Shown here: positions 15,615-22,315 of the stretch, one piece after another | Layout of the letters: every line of letters begins with the position of its first letter | Numbering within the stretch: position 1 is the stretch's first letter | NCBI GenBank assembly: GCA_035298965.1 | Contig: DATGXO010000208.1 | Span: 1 to 25,959 of the forward strand | Direction of reading: 5' to 3' | DNA: 25,959 nucleotides | Source: CAJCBL01 sp035298965 | GTDB taxonomy: Bacteria > Verrucomicrobiota > Verrucomicrobiia > Opitutales > Opitutaceae | Notes under the pieces: generated by a model | What the model was told of the DNA's origin: nothing | The model's database searches: none | Seen by the model: the letters and a program-made list of their open reading frames with translations, nothing else | Program-made: the position numbers and the translations under genes

Positions 15615-16331
15615 ATGAGCGACGTCAACACCTCCCTCACCGCGCAACCGGGCCACTGTTACGTCGTCGCCACTCCGATCGGCAACCTGGCCGACCTCAC
15701 CGAGCGCGCCCGCGGCATCCTCGGCACCGCCTCGGTGATCGCCAGCGAGGACACGCGCACCACCGGCGCCATGCTCCAGCGACTCGGGCTGCACCGCCCG
15801 CTCGTCGCCTACCACGAGCACAACGAAACCGAGGCGGCGGAACAACTCGCCGCGCGCCTCGCCGCCGGTGAATCCGTGGCGATCGTGAGCGACGCCGGCA
15901 CGCCGGGCCTGAGCGATCCCGGCTTCCGCCTTGTGCGCGCGTGCCGCCGGCGCGGGTTGCCCGTCGTGCCCGTGCCCGGCGCCTGCGCGGCGATCGCGGT
16001 GCTCAGCGCGAGCGGGCTGCCGACGAACGCGTTTTTCTTCGCCGGTTTCCTCCCGCCGAAAACCGCCGCGCGCCGCACGTTTCTCGAGAAGCATCGCGAG
16101 GCCGAGCACACGCTCTGTCTCTACGAAAGCACGCATCGCATCGAGGCGTTCGTCGACGAGATCGTCGAGGTGCTGGGCGAGAAGCGCGTCGTCTGCCTCG
16201 CCAAGGAGGTCACGAAACTCCACGAGACGTTTCTCGTCGGCCCGGCCGGCGAGGTGAGGACGCGTTTCGCCCCGTTGAGCAAAAAAGGCGAATACGTCGT
16301 CCTGATCGCGCCGGCGGATTTCGAACTGTAG
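15615..16331 (+). CDS. rsmI: 16S rRNA (cytidine-1402 2'-O)-methyltransferase
   Basis: RsmI uses SAM to methylate the ribose of C1402 in the decoding centre of 16S rRNA. The 238-residue product has the tetrapyrrole-methylase-type fold with all RsmI blocks: YVVATPIGNLADLTERA (16-32), SEDTRTTGAML (44-54), YHEHNE (66-71), VSDAGTPGLSDPGFRLV (91-107), PVPGACA (119-125) and FFFAGFLPPK (140-149). LYESTHRI follows. It is shorter than E. coli RsmI (286 residues) and ends right after the catalytic domain, so the small C-terminal domain is missing, which is common in other phyla. ATG at 15615 gives the family start; the frame is open further upstream through the terminator region, which argues against an earlier start. 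Confidence 0.96.
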   Translation: MSDVNTSLTAQPGHCYVVATPIGNLADLTERARGILGTASVIASEDTRTTGAMLQRLGLHRPLVAYHEHNETEAAEQLAARLAAGESVAIVSDAGTPGLSDPGFRLVRACRRRGLPVVPVPGACAAIAVLSASGLPTNAFFFAGFLPPKTAARRTFLEKHREAEHTLCLYESTHRIEAFVDEIVEVLGEKRVVCLAKEVTKLHETFLVGPAGEVRTRFAPLSKKGEYVVLIAPADFEL

Positions 16332-16379
16332 GCGGCACGCCCGAACGCAGTGCAGATCGGGTCGCGCCGCCGGAGCGCG

Positions 16380-16811
16380 TCAGGCCTTGAACAGGTCCAC
16401 CGGCTTGAACACCGCGATGCCGGCGGCGCTGAGCGCGACGAGGGCCTTGTCGGTGTTGTCGAAGCGGAGGACCATCACGGCGTCGTTGCCCGGCCGCTCG
16501 GCGAAGGCGTACATGTACTCGACCGACACGCCGGATTTCTCGAGCAACACGAGCACGCCAGCGAGCCCGCCGGGTTGGTCGGGCACCTGAAGCGCGACGA
16601 CCTCGGTGGTCGTAGCGGCGTAGCCGGCGGCGGCGATCGTCGACCTAGCCTTTTCGACGTCCGGCGTGAGCAGGCGCAACAGGCCGAACTCGCCGTTGTC
16701 GGAGAGCATGAGCGTGCTGAGGTTCACGCCCGCATCCGCGAGCGTGCGACAAAGCGCTGAGAGACGGCCGGGGCGGTTTTCGAGGAAGACGGAGAGTTGG
16801 GTGATTTTCAT
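16380..16811 (-). CDS. Tandem ACT-domain protein
   Basis: The 143-residue protein consists of two ACT domains (about 3-70 and 71-143). The first shows QLSVFLENRPGRLSALCRTLADAGVNL and the second VVALQVPDQPGGLAGVLVLLEKSGVSVEYMYAF, each with the beta-alpha-beta ligand-binding pattern and the Gly/Pro turn (RPG, QPGG). Such proteins bind amino acids or related small molecules and have no enzymatic part. They commonly sit beside paaK and ior genes, as here, so a role in sensing aromatic amino acids or their oxoacids is likely but inferred. ATG at 16811 is chosen. Block one of the heptamer repeats lies 13 bases upstream. It is downstream of the ligase gene on the same strand and converges with rsmI. 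Confidence 0.92.
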   Translation of the reverse strand: MKITQLSVFLENRPGRLSALCRTLADAGVNLSTLMLSDNGEFGLLRLLTPDVEKARSTIAAAGYAATTTEVVALQVPDQPGGLAGVLVLLEKSGVSVEYMYAFAERPGNDAVMVLRFDNTDKALVALSAAGIAVFKPVDLFKA

Positions 16812-16824
16812 CGGGGTAGAAACA

Positions 16825-16852
16825 GTAGCGAGTAGCGGGTAGTGAGTAGCGA
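16825..16852. repeat. Heptamer tandem repeats, block 1
   Basis: Four consecutive 7-base units lie here: GTAGCGA, GTAGCGG, GTAGTGA and GTAGCGA. They sit just upstream of the ACT gene start in the spacer after the ligase gene. The block is inverted relative to the one at 16905-16946. Confidence 0.75.
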
Positions 16853-16904
16853 GCGGATCAGGCATCGATCTGAACGAGCAGCGGACGATGAGCAGGAGAG
16901 GTTG

Positions 16905-16946
16905 GCCCTACTCGCCACCCACAACTCGCTCCTCGCTACTACCCTT
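16905..16946. repeat. Heptamer tandem repeats, block 2 (inverted)
   Basis: Degenerate 7-base units lie here: GCCCTAC, TCGCCAC, CCACAAC, TCGCTCC, TCGCTAC, TACCCTT. TCGCTAC is the exact complement of GTAGCGA in block 1. The stop codon of the ligase gene (16939-16941) is inside the block. The two blocks enclose about 52 bases and could pair as an imperfect long stem. Confidence 0.65.
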
Positions 16947-18279
16947 CATTTCTCTTGTCGAAGAGGCGCTTGGCCTTGCCTTCGCTGCGCGGGATCGAGC
17001 CGGGTTGCACGAGCGTCACTTCGGCGTGGAGACCGGTGATCTGCTCGATGCTGCGGCTGAACCGCTTCGCGAGTTCGTCCATCGCGCCGACCTTGTCGCT
17101 GAGCATCTCGGCGGTGACCTCAACCTTCACCTCCATGCGATCGAGGCCCGCCTTGCGGGTGAGCACGATCTGGTAGTGCGGGAGCGTGGCCTCGGTCTTG
17201 AGGAGCGCGGTCTCGATCTGCGAGGGAAACACGTTCACGCCGCGGATGATGAACATGTCGTCGCTGCGGCGGCTGATCCGGCGGATGCGGCGGATGGTAC
17301 GGCCGCAGGCGCAGGGCCGCGTGTCGATCGCGGTGATGTCGCGCGTGCGATAGCGGATCGCGGGCATCGCCTGCTTGCTGAGCGTCGTGAAAACGAGTTC
17401 GCCCTCGGTGCCGTCCGGCACGGGCTCGAGCGTCTGCGGATCGACGATCTCGACGAGGAAATGATCCTCGAAAATGTGCAACCCGTCGCGGCACTCGCAC
17501 TCGGCGCCCACGCCGGGGCCGATGATCTCGGAGAGCCCGTAGATATCGAAGGCCTTGATGCCGGAGGCGTCCTCGATGTACTGGCGCATCTGGTCCGTCC
17601 ACGGCTCCGCGCCGAAAACGCCACGTTTCACCTTCAGGTCGCGGCGGAAATCGATGCCCATCTTCTGCGCGACCTCGATGAGGTGGATGAAGTAGCTCGG
17701 CGTGCAGCAGACGGCGGTGACGCCAAAATCCTTCATCACCATGATCTGGCGCTCGGAGTTGCCGCCGGAGATCGGGATGACCGTCGCGCCGATTCCCTCC
17801 AACCCGCCGTGCAGACCGAGGCCGCCGGTGAACAGACCGTAGCCGTACATGTTCTGCACGATGTCGCCGCGTGAAAACCCGGCCGCGTAGAGCGTGCGCA
17901 TGATGACCTGTTTCCAGACCTCCATGTCCTGCGCGGTGTAGCCGACGACGATCGGCTTGCCGGTCGTACCGCTCGAGGCGTGCAACCGCACGACCTCGCT
18001 CATCGGCACGGCGAACAGACCGTACGGATACGTGTCGCGCAGGTCGCCCTTCACCGAGAACGGCAGGTGGCGCACATCGGCAAGCGTGCGCAGGTCGGCG
18101 GGTTTCACGCCCTTGGCGTCCATGCGCTCGCGGAAGAGCGGCACGTTGGCGTACGCGAGGGCCGTGACGGCCTTCAGGCGTTGGAGCTGCACCTCGCGCA
18201 GGCGCGCTTCGGGCATGTAGTCGAGGGCGCTTTCCGGGAAGAAGGTGCCCTCCAGATCATTCCAGAGGTTGCGGATCAT
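16939..18279 (-). CDS. paaK: Phenylacetate-CoA ligase family protein
   Basis: The enzyme adenylates phenylacetate or a related arylacetate and transfers it to CoA; with an ior operon the reverse reaction could conserve energy as ATP. The 446-residue product is full length for PaaK (about 430-440). Visible are the AMP-binding P-loop SSGTTGKP (102-109), the YGLSEIIGPG acyl-adenylate motif (247-256), YRTRDI (310-315) and FIIRGVNVFPSQIE (343-356). The C-terminal domain ends IPRSEGKAKRLFDKR, with the expected catalytic Lys. ATG at 18279 fits the family start; an open frame continues to 18387 without support. It lies 162 bases after iorB, and a REP-like element occupies much of that spacer. The preferred acid cannot be told from sequence. 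Confidence 0.93.
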   Translation of the reverse strand: MIRNLWNDLEGTFFPESALDYMPEARLREVQLQRLKAVTALAYANVPLFRERMDAKGVKPADLRTLADVRHLPFSVKGDLRDTYPYGLFAVPMSEVVRLHASSGTTGKPIVVGYTAQDMEVWKQVIMRTLYAAGFSRGDIVQNMYGYGLFTGGLGLHGGLEGIGATVIPISGGNSERQIMVMKDFGVTAVCCTPSYFIHLIEVAQKMGIDFRRDLKVKRGVFGAEPWTDQMRQYIEDASGIKAFDIYGLSEIIGPGVGAECECRDGLHIFEDHFLVEIVDPQTLEPVPDGTEGELVFTTLSKQAMPAIRYRTRDITAIDTRPCACGRTIRRIRRISRRSDDMFIIRGVNVFPSQIETALLKTEATLPHYQIVLTRKAGLDRMEVKVEVTAEMLSDKVGAMDELAKRFSRSIEQITGLHAEVTLVQPGSIPRSEGKAKRLFDKRNEG

Positions 18280-18351
18280 GGGGATTGGGGCGGACGAACG
18301 CTGACAAAAAACGGAGCGTAACGGAACACCGGATTTGAAAAGATCGCGGGC

Positions 18352-18430
18352 GGTAGGGCGAGTCGTCCCCGACGAGCCGCGGCTCACCCGTTCTCCCTGC
18401 GGAAGAATCGATGAGAGGGTTCGCCCTACC
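18352..18430. repeat. REP-like structured inverted repeat
   Basis: GGTAGGGCGA at 18352-18361 and TCGCCCTACC at 18421-18430 are perfect 10-base arms. Inside are a small hairpin TCGTC-CCC-GACGA (18363-18375) and a 12-base palindrome GAGCCGCGGCTC (18374-18385). The element sits between iorB and the ligase gene. One arm recurs at 10977-10986. Confidence 0.7.
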
Positions 18431-18441
18431 CGACGGCCCGC

Positions 18442-18924
18442 TCACCCGCGGCCGAGCGCGAAGGCCTGGTCGTTGGCGGCGTGGAGCTTTGCCGCGAAGT
18501 TCGCGCGCAGGCTCGCCTGCCACACCTCGGCCGGGAAATCGAAGTGGCGACTTAGCCGGCCGAGCATAGCGACGTTGAGCGCCTTACTCGACGGCAGCTT
18601 CGTGGTGTCGATGTCGGCGGGAGTGATGAGCGTTCCGCCCGCGCGGAGCCCGCCGCGCACGACCTCGACTTGCGACAGCTCCATCACGACGAGGAAGTCG
18701 CACGCGCCGTCGGGGATCATCGGGCTGTGCACCTCGCCGCCGAAACGCACATCGCTCTGCACCGAGCCGCCGCGCTGGCTCATGCCGTGCACCTCGGCCT
18801 TCTTCGTGTCGTGGCCGAGGCGGAAAACAACGTCCGCGAAAATGTCGGATGCCTTGATGACGCCGGTGCCGCCGATGCCGGCGAAGCGGACGTTGGTGGT
18901 GCTGGTGGTGGTTGGGGAAGTCAT
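18442..18924 (-). CDS. iorB: Indolepyruvate oxidoreductase subunit beta
   Basis: IorB is the gamma-type domain subunit of the ferredoxin-dependent oxidoreductase that converts indolepyruvate and other aryl 2-oxoacids to aryl-acyl-CoA and CO2. The 160-residue product is slightly short for IorB (about 190-200). It has the expected GIGGTGV (16-22) and EVHGMSQRGGSV (44-55) motifs, plus SDVRFGGEVHSPMIPDG and VVMELSQVEVVRGG. The ATG at 18924 follows a Thr/Ser-rich leader (MTSPTTTSTTN). It lies 110 bases after iorA on the same strand, with degenerate tandem repeats in the gap, and 162 bases before the ligase gene. The gene pair should encode a cytoplasmic alpha-beta complex. Confidence 0.95.
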   Translation of the reverse strand: MTSPTTTSTTNVRFAGIGGTGVIKASDIFADVVFRLGHDTKKAEVHGMSQRGGSVQSDVRFGGEVHSPMIPDGACDFLVVMELSQVEVVRGGLRAGGTLITPADIDTTKLPSSKALNVAMLGRLSRHFDFPAEVWQASLRANFAAKLHAANDQAFALGRG

Positions 18925-18931
18925 GGGAGGA

Positions 18932-18967
18932 TGGACTGGGCGGACGTCGTGGACGAGGTGGACGTCA
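18932..18967. repeat. Nine-base tandem repeats
   Basis: Four 9-base units lie directly after the iorB start region in the iorA-iorB spacer: TGGACTGGG, CGGACGTCG, TGGACGAGG and TGGACGTCA. They share TGGAC with variable ends. Confidence 0.6.
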
Positions 18968-19004
18968 TGAGGCGCCGCTCATTCTTGGTGGTGGTTCTGG
19001 GTTC

Positions 19005-19032
19005 TTTCGGGTTTCCGGTCTCCGCTTTCCGG
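19005..19032. repeat. Heptamer tandem repeats, third block
   Basis: Four 7-base units lie here: TTTCGGG, TTTCCGG, TCTCCGC and TTTCCGG. They abut the iorA stop codon (19035-19037). The period equals that of the 16825-16946 blocks, but the unit sequence differs. Confidence 0.55.
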
Positions 19033-19034
19033 TT

Positions 19035-20738
19035 TCATCCCGAGCACCCGCAGCCGCAGCCTTCGACCGGCGGCGCGTCGTCGGCGGCCTTGGCGGCGGC
19101 GAGCGCCTTTTCCTTCTGCTCCTTCTCCCAGGCGACGATTCGCCCGGCAGCGAGGATGCACGGACTGCGGCCGATGAGCACGGTGAGCTCGTCCTTGCGG
19201 AGCGCGTCGGCGAGCACCTCTTTGAAGCGGGCGCGTTCACGAATCGGATTCACCGTGAAGACGTTCTTCACGCCGGCGGCGCGCGCGAGGTCCTCGAAGC
19301 TCACCTTGTGGGTGGCGGCGCCGTCGAGCTGACGGCCGGTGCCGGGATGCTCCTGCTGGCCGGTCATCGCGGTGGTGCCATTGTCGAGGATGACGAGCAC
19401 GTGGCCCGTCTCGGGCGTGTTGTACGCCATTTCGACAAGACCCGGCAGGCCGCCGTGGAGGAACGTGCTGTCGCCGATCACCGACACGACGCGTTTCGCC
19501 TGCTCGCGGGGCAACACGTGGCGCAGGCCGAGGCCCATGCCGACCGCCGCGCCCATGTCGATCATCATGTCCATCGCCGAGAGCGGCGGCAGCGCGGCGA
19601 GCGTGTAGCAGCCGATGTCGCCGGAAACGATGCAATCGAGCTCCTTCATCACCTCGAAGCTCGAGCGGTGCGGGCAGCCGTTGCAGAGCTCCGGCGGCTT
19701 GCCGCGCGGCGGCACGGGCTCGGGCGAGGAGTCGCCCGCGAGGATACGCTTCACGCGATCGACGCTGAGTTCGCCGAAGCGGAAAACGTCGTCGTACTTC
19801 GCGTCGACATTGATGCCCGCGGCGCGGCACGCGGCGGCGAGCCAGGGGTCGTTCTCCTCGATCACGACGCAGCGTCTCACCGAGGCGGCGAACTCGCGGA
19901 TCGCCTGAAGCGGCAGTGGGTACGTCATCCCCAATTTCAGGATGCTCGCCGTCGGCGCGGCCTCGCGCACGTGGTGGTAGCTGATGCCGGCCACGACGAT
20001 GCCCAGGGCGTTGTCGCGGCGCTCGAGCCGGTTCGGGCCGCTCGCGTTGTTCCACGCCTCCGCCTCGGCCATCTTCGCGCGCAGGCGGCGGTGCGCCGGC
20101 CGCGCGTGGCCCGGCACCATGACGTGCTGCGGGATGTTGCGAACAAACTCCGGAGTCGGCGCGCCGGTGTCGGCGGCGGTGAGCGCGGCGCCGAGCGGGA
20201 AACGCGCCTTCACGGGCGACTTCGAGTGGCTCACGCGCGTCGTCATGCGAAACAGCACCGGGATGCCCCAGCGCTCGCTGGTCGCGAACGCCACGCGCAG
20301 CAAGTCGTAGCACTCCTGCGAATCCGCCGGCTCGAACAGCGGCGCCACCGCGGCCTCGGCGTAACGGCGGCTGTCCTGTTCATTCTGCGACGACGCCATG
20401 CCGGGATCGTCGGCCACGATGAGCACGTAGCCGCCGTCGACGCCGGAGTACGTCATCGTGAACAGCACGTCGGCCGCGACGTTGAGGCCCACGTGTTTCA
20501 TGGTGCAGAGCACGCGCGCCTTGGCGAAGGCGGCGCCGAGCGCGACCTCCGCGGCGACCTTCTCGTTGGGCGCCCACTGCGCGCGGCCGCCGAGCGCGCT
20601 GAAGTTCTCGAGGATCTCGGTCGAAGGAGTGCCCGGATAACCGGTGCCGAGGGCGACGCCGCAGTGCAGAGCGGCGAGCGCCACCGCCTCGTTGCCGCTC
20701 AGCAGCAGCCGACCGGAGGAGTCTTGCGAAGGTTGCAT
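19035..20738 (-). CDS. iorA: Indolepyruvate oxidoreductase subunit alpha lacking the ferredoxin domain
   Basis: IorA is the TPP-dependent large subunit of indolepyruvate:ferredoxin oxidoreductase, which decarboxylates aryl 2-oxoacids to aryl-acyl-CoA. The 567-residue product has the pyrimidine-binding part (GYPGTPSTEILE, 34-45; EKVAAEVALGAAFA, 59-72). It also has the LCNGCPHR motif (351-358) and the TPP-binding part (GDIGCYTL, 373-380; GDSTFLHGG, 422-430; LDNGTTAMTGQQEHPGTG, 451-468). Usual IorA proteins then carry a domain with two CxxCxxCxxxCP iron-sulfur motifs. Here, after RSPCIL (525-529), there is a Lys/Ala helix and a short Cys tail (CGCGCSG, 561-567). The start at 20738 precedes LLLSGNEA; the open frame continues to 20906 without support. 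It is the first gene before iorB and paaK. Confidence 0.93.
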   Translation of the reverse strand: MQPSQDSSGRLLLSGNEAVALAALHCGVALGTGYPGTPSTEILENFSALGGRAQWAPNEKVAAEVALGAAFAKARVLCTMKHVGLNVAADVLFTMTYSGVDGGYVLIVADDPGMASSQNEQDSRRYAEAAVAPLFEPADSQECYDLLRVAFATSERWGIPVLFRMTTRVSHSKSPVKARFPLGAALTAADTGAPTPEFVRNIPQHVMVPGHARPAHRRLRAKMAEAEAWNNASGPNRLERRDNALGIVVAGISYHHVREAAPTASILKLGMTYPLPLQAIREFAASVRRCVVIEENDPWLAAACRAAGINVDAKYDDVFRFGELSVDRVKRILAGDSSPEPVPPRGKPPELCNGCPHRSSFEVMKELDCIVSGDIGCYTLAALPPLSAMDMMIDMGAAVGMGLGLRHVLPREQAKRVVSVIGDSTFLHGGLPGLVEMAYNTPETGHVLVILDNGTTAMTGQQEHPGTGRQLDGAATHKVSFEDLARAAGVKNVFTVNPIRERARFKEVLADALRKDELTVLIGRSPCILAAGRIVAWEKEQKEKALAAAKAADDAPPVEGCGCGCSG

Positions 20739-20896
20739 GGGTGGGGATGCGGGGACGTTTTCGGTCGAGCAGAACAATCCGCCCGCGGGCGCACAACTCC
20801 CAAGCGCGCGGTTCGGCGTCCGCGCAGAACCACCGCAGCTTCTCGCACCGAGCGTCTTCTGTGGGCGAGGTCGCCTGGCCTGGCTTTTCCCCGGCA

Positions 20897-20915
20897 GCCA
20901 CGTCACTGACGTGGC
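20897..20915. repeat. Palindromic element GCCACGTCACTGACGTGGC
   Basis: Two perfect 9-base arms flank a central C (20906). It lies between the TPR gene (ends 20947) and the iorA start (20738), both on the minus strand. It could be a terminator-like stem, an operator or a dispersed palindrome; no T tract follows. Confidence 0.55.
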
Positions 20916-20946
20916 CTACAGCAGCAAGCAGCCCGCGCCGCACCGC

Positions 20947-22209
20947 TCAATCAAAGCCGCACCAATAAACGCGGATGTAGCGCTCCAGCTTGTCGCGGTG
21001 CTCGCCGCGGTAGGCCGCGTAGTCTTTGGCGAGTTCTTCGTCGGCGCGCTCCAGCAACGCGTACGCTTCGAGCAGACCGTCGCGTTTGAGCACGGCTAGA
21101 GCATCGAGAGTTGGTTGCCACGTTTTGAGTCCGATCTCATCGGGCGCCGATCCTTTCGAACCAGCCTCCGCGGCTACGGTCAGCATCAGTCCGATCGCAT
21201 CGATTTCCTCGGGCAATGAGCGGCGCTGCGCCTTCTCCTCCGGGAAATGCGACGAAAACGACTCCTTCCTCCATCGCATCGCGCCGATGTTGTACGCGAG
21301 GAAGAGCGGCCCCGTGTCCGGGCCGACCACGATCTTGATCTCGTCCTTCTCGATCTTCGACTGCATCGCCGGAAACCGCGGAATCCGATGCCCCTTCGCC
21401 TCGGCCACGGATCGCAACTCCGCGGTGAAATGCTGGCGCGTGACGCGCTGGTAAGGCTCGCAGAGCACCGCGGCGATGTGCTCGTTCAGCGCCTCCTCGC
21501 GGCGCCCAAGCTTCGCGAGCGCATCGGCCAGATAACGGTGGGCGGTCTCGTTGTCGGGCGCGATCGCGGTGGCCTTGCGGAACCACGTGCAGGCCGACTC
21601 GAGCTCGCGAGCCGCGAAGTACGTGTCGCCCGTCCACAACGTCGCCATGTAGTTCGTCGGTTCGAGCTCGGCGGCCTTCTGGTAGCACTCGCGCGCCTTC
21701 GTGAAATCGTGCCGGCCGAAGGCCGCTTCGCCCTCGCGGATCAGGCGATCGGCCTCCTCGTGCTTCGAGAAATCGCCGGCCTTCAACTCCGCCCGGCTGC
21801 CGTCGGGACGGATACTCTGGAGGATCAGCGGTGTGAGCGGATCGTCGGTGCCGAGTTTCTCCGCCTGCTCGGCGAGCGCGCGGGCGCGTTTGGCGAGTGT
21901 CTTCGCCTTTGCCGGGTCCGCTTCCAACCGCGCCTGCGCATCGAGCAACTGCGCCTGGCGCGCGACCAGCCAGGCGTTCCCCGGCTGAAGTTTCGCCTGC
22001 TCCGCATAGATCGCGGCGGCCTCGAGCAAGCGCCCCTCGTCCTTGAGCATCTGGGCCTCGCGCAGGCGGTCTTCGTCGAGCGGCTGCGGCTTCGATGCGG
22101 TCGCGGTCGCCGAAGCGGCGGCGGCCGGCGCGGGCGAACCGGGGTTGGTCGCACAGCCCGCGAGCGCGAGCAGAGCCGGCAGGACGAGAAAGCGGACGGG
22201 GTATGCCAT
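20947..22209 (-). CDS. TPR-repeat lipoprotein
   Basis: The 420-residue product begins with a lipoprotein signal (hydrophobic core, lipobox LAGC, Cys19), then a Pro/Ala/Thr linker (20-45). Tetratricopeptide-like helices follow at about 46-77, 152-185, 186-219 and 220-253, with motifs such as LKDEGRLLEAAAIYAEQAKLQP, split here as LKDEGRLLEAAAI and YAEQAKLQP, and ARECYQKAAELEPTN. The last 165 residues contain mixed strands (DEIKIVVGPDTGPLFLAYN) and helices that I do not recognise; the ending YIRVYWCGFD is distinct. It should sit on the periplasmic face of a membrane and act in protein interaction. The ATG at 22209 fits the signal. The gene is divergent from the transporter at 22316, and the 106-base gap should hold both promoters. 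Confidence 0.85.
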   Translation of the reverse strand: MAYPVRFLVLPALLALAGCATNPGSPAPAAAASATATASKPQPLDEDRLREAQMLKDEGRLLEAAAIYAEQAKLQPGNAWLVARQAQLLDAQARLEADPAKAKTLAKRARALAEQAEKLGTDDPLTPLILQSIRPDGSRAELKAGDFSKHEEADRLIREGEAAFGRHDFTKARECYQKAAELEPTNYMATLWTGDTYFAARELESACTWFRKATAIAPDNETAHRYLADALAKLGRREEALNEHIAAVLCEPYQRVTRQHFTAELRSVAEAKGHRIPRFPAMQSKIEKDEIKIVVGPDTGPLFLAYNIGAMRWRKESFSSHFPEEKAQRRSLPEEIDAIGLMLTVAAEAGSKGSAPDEIGLKTWQPTLDALAVLKRDGLLEAYALLERADEELAKDYAAYRGEHRDKLERYIRVYWCGFD

Positions 22210-22315
22210 GGGCCGACGTTGCCGTCGCCAGCAGCCGGAGACAAGCACGCAGCGGCGCCGTGCTCATGAAATCGGCTTGGCCCAGACCGGCACGCCGCTG
22301 TTACGCTCCGCGCCC

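Noticed and set aside
16825..16946. CRISPR array reading of the repeated units
   Set aside because: Units are 7 bases, contiguous and degenerate, with no spacers.
16888..17874. A plus-strand open frame opposite the CoA ligase
   Set aside because: The minus strand has the ligase motifs; this frame is a shadow rich in Ala, Arg, Glu and Asp.
18912..20909. A 665-codon plus-strand open frame opposite iorA
   Set aside because: It is antisense to a gene with clear TPP-enzyme motifs and shows no own domain.
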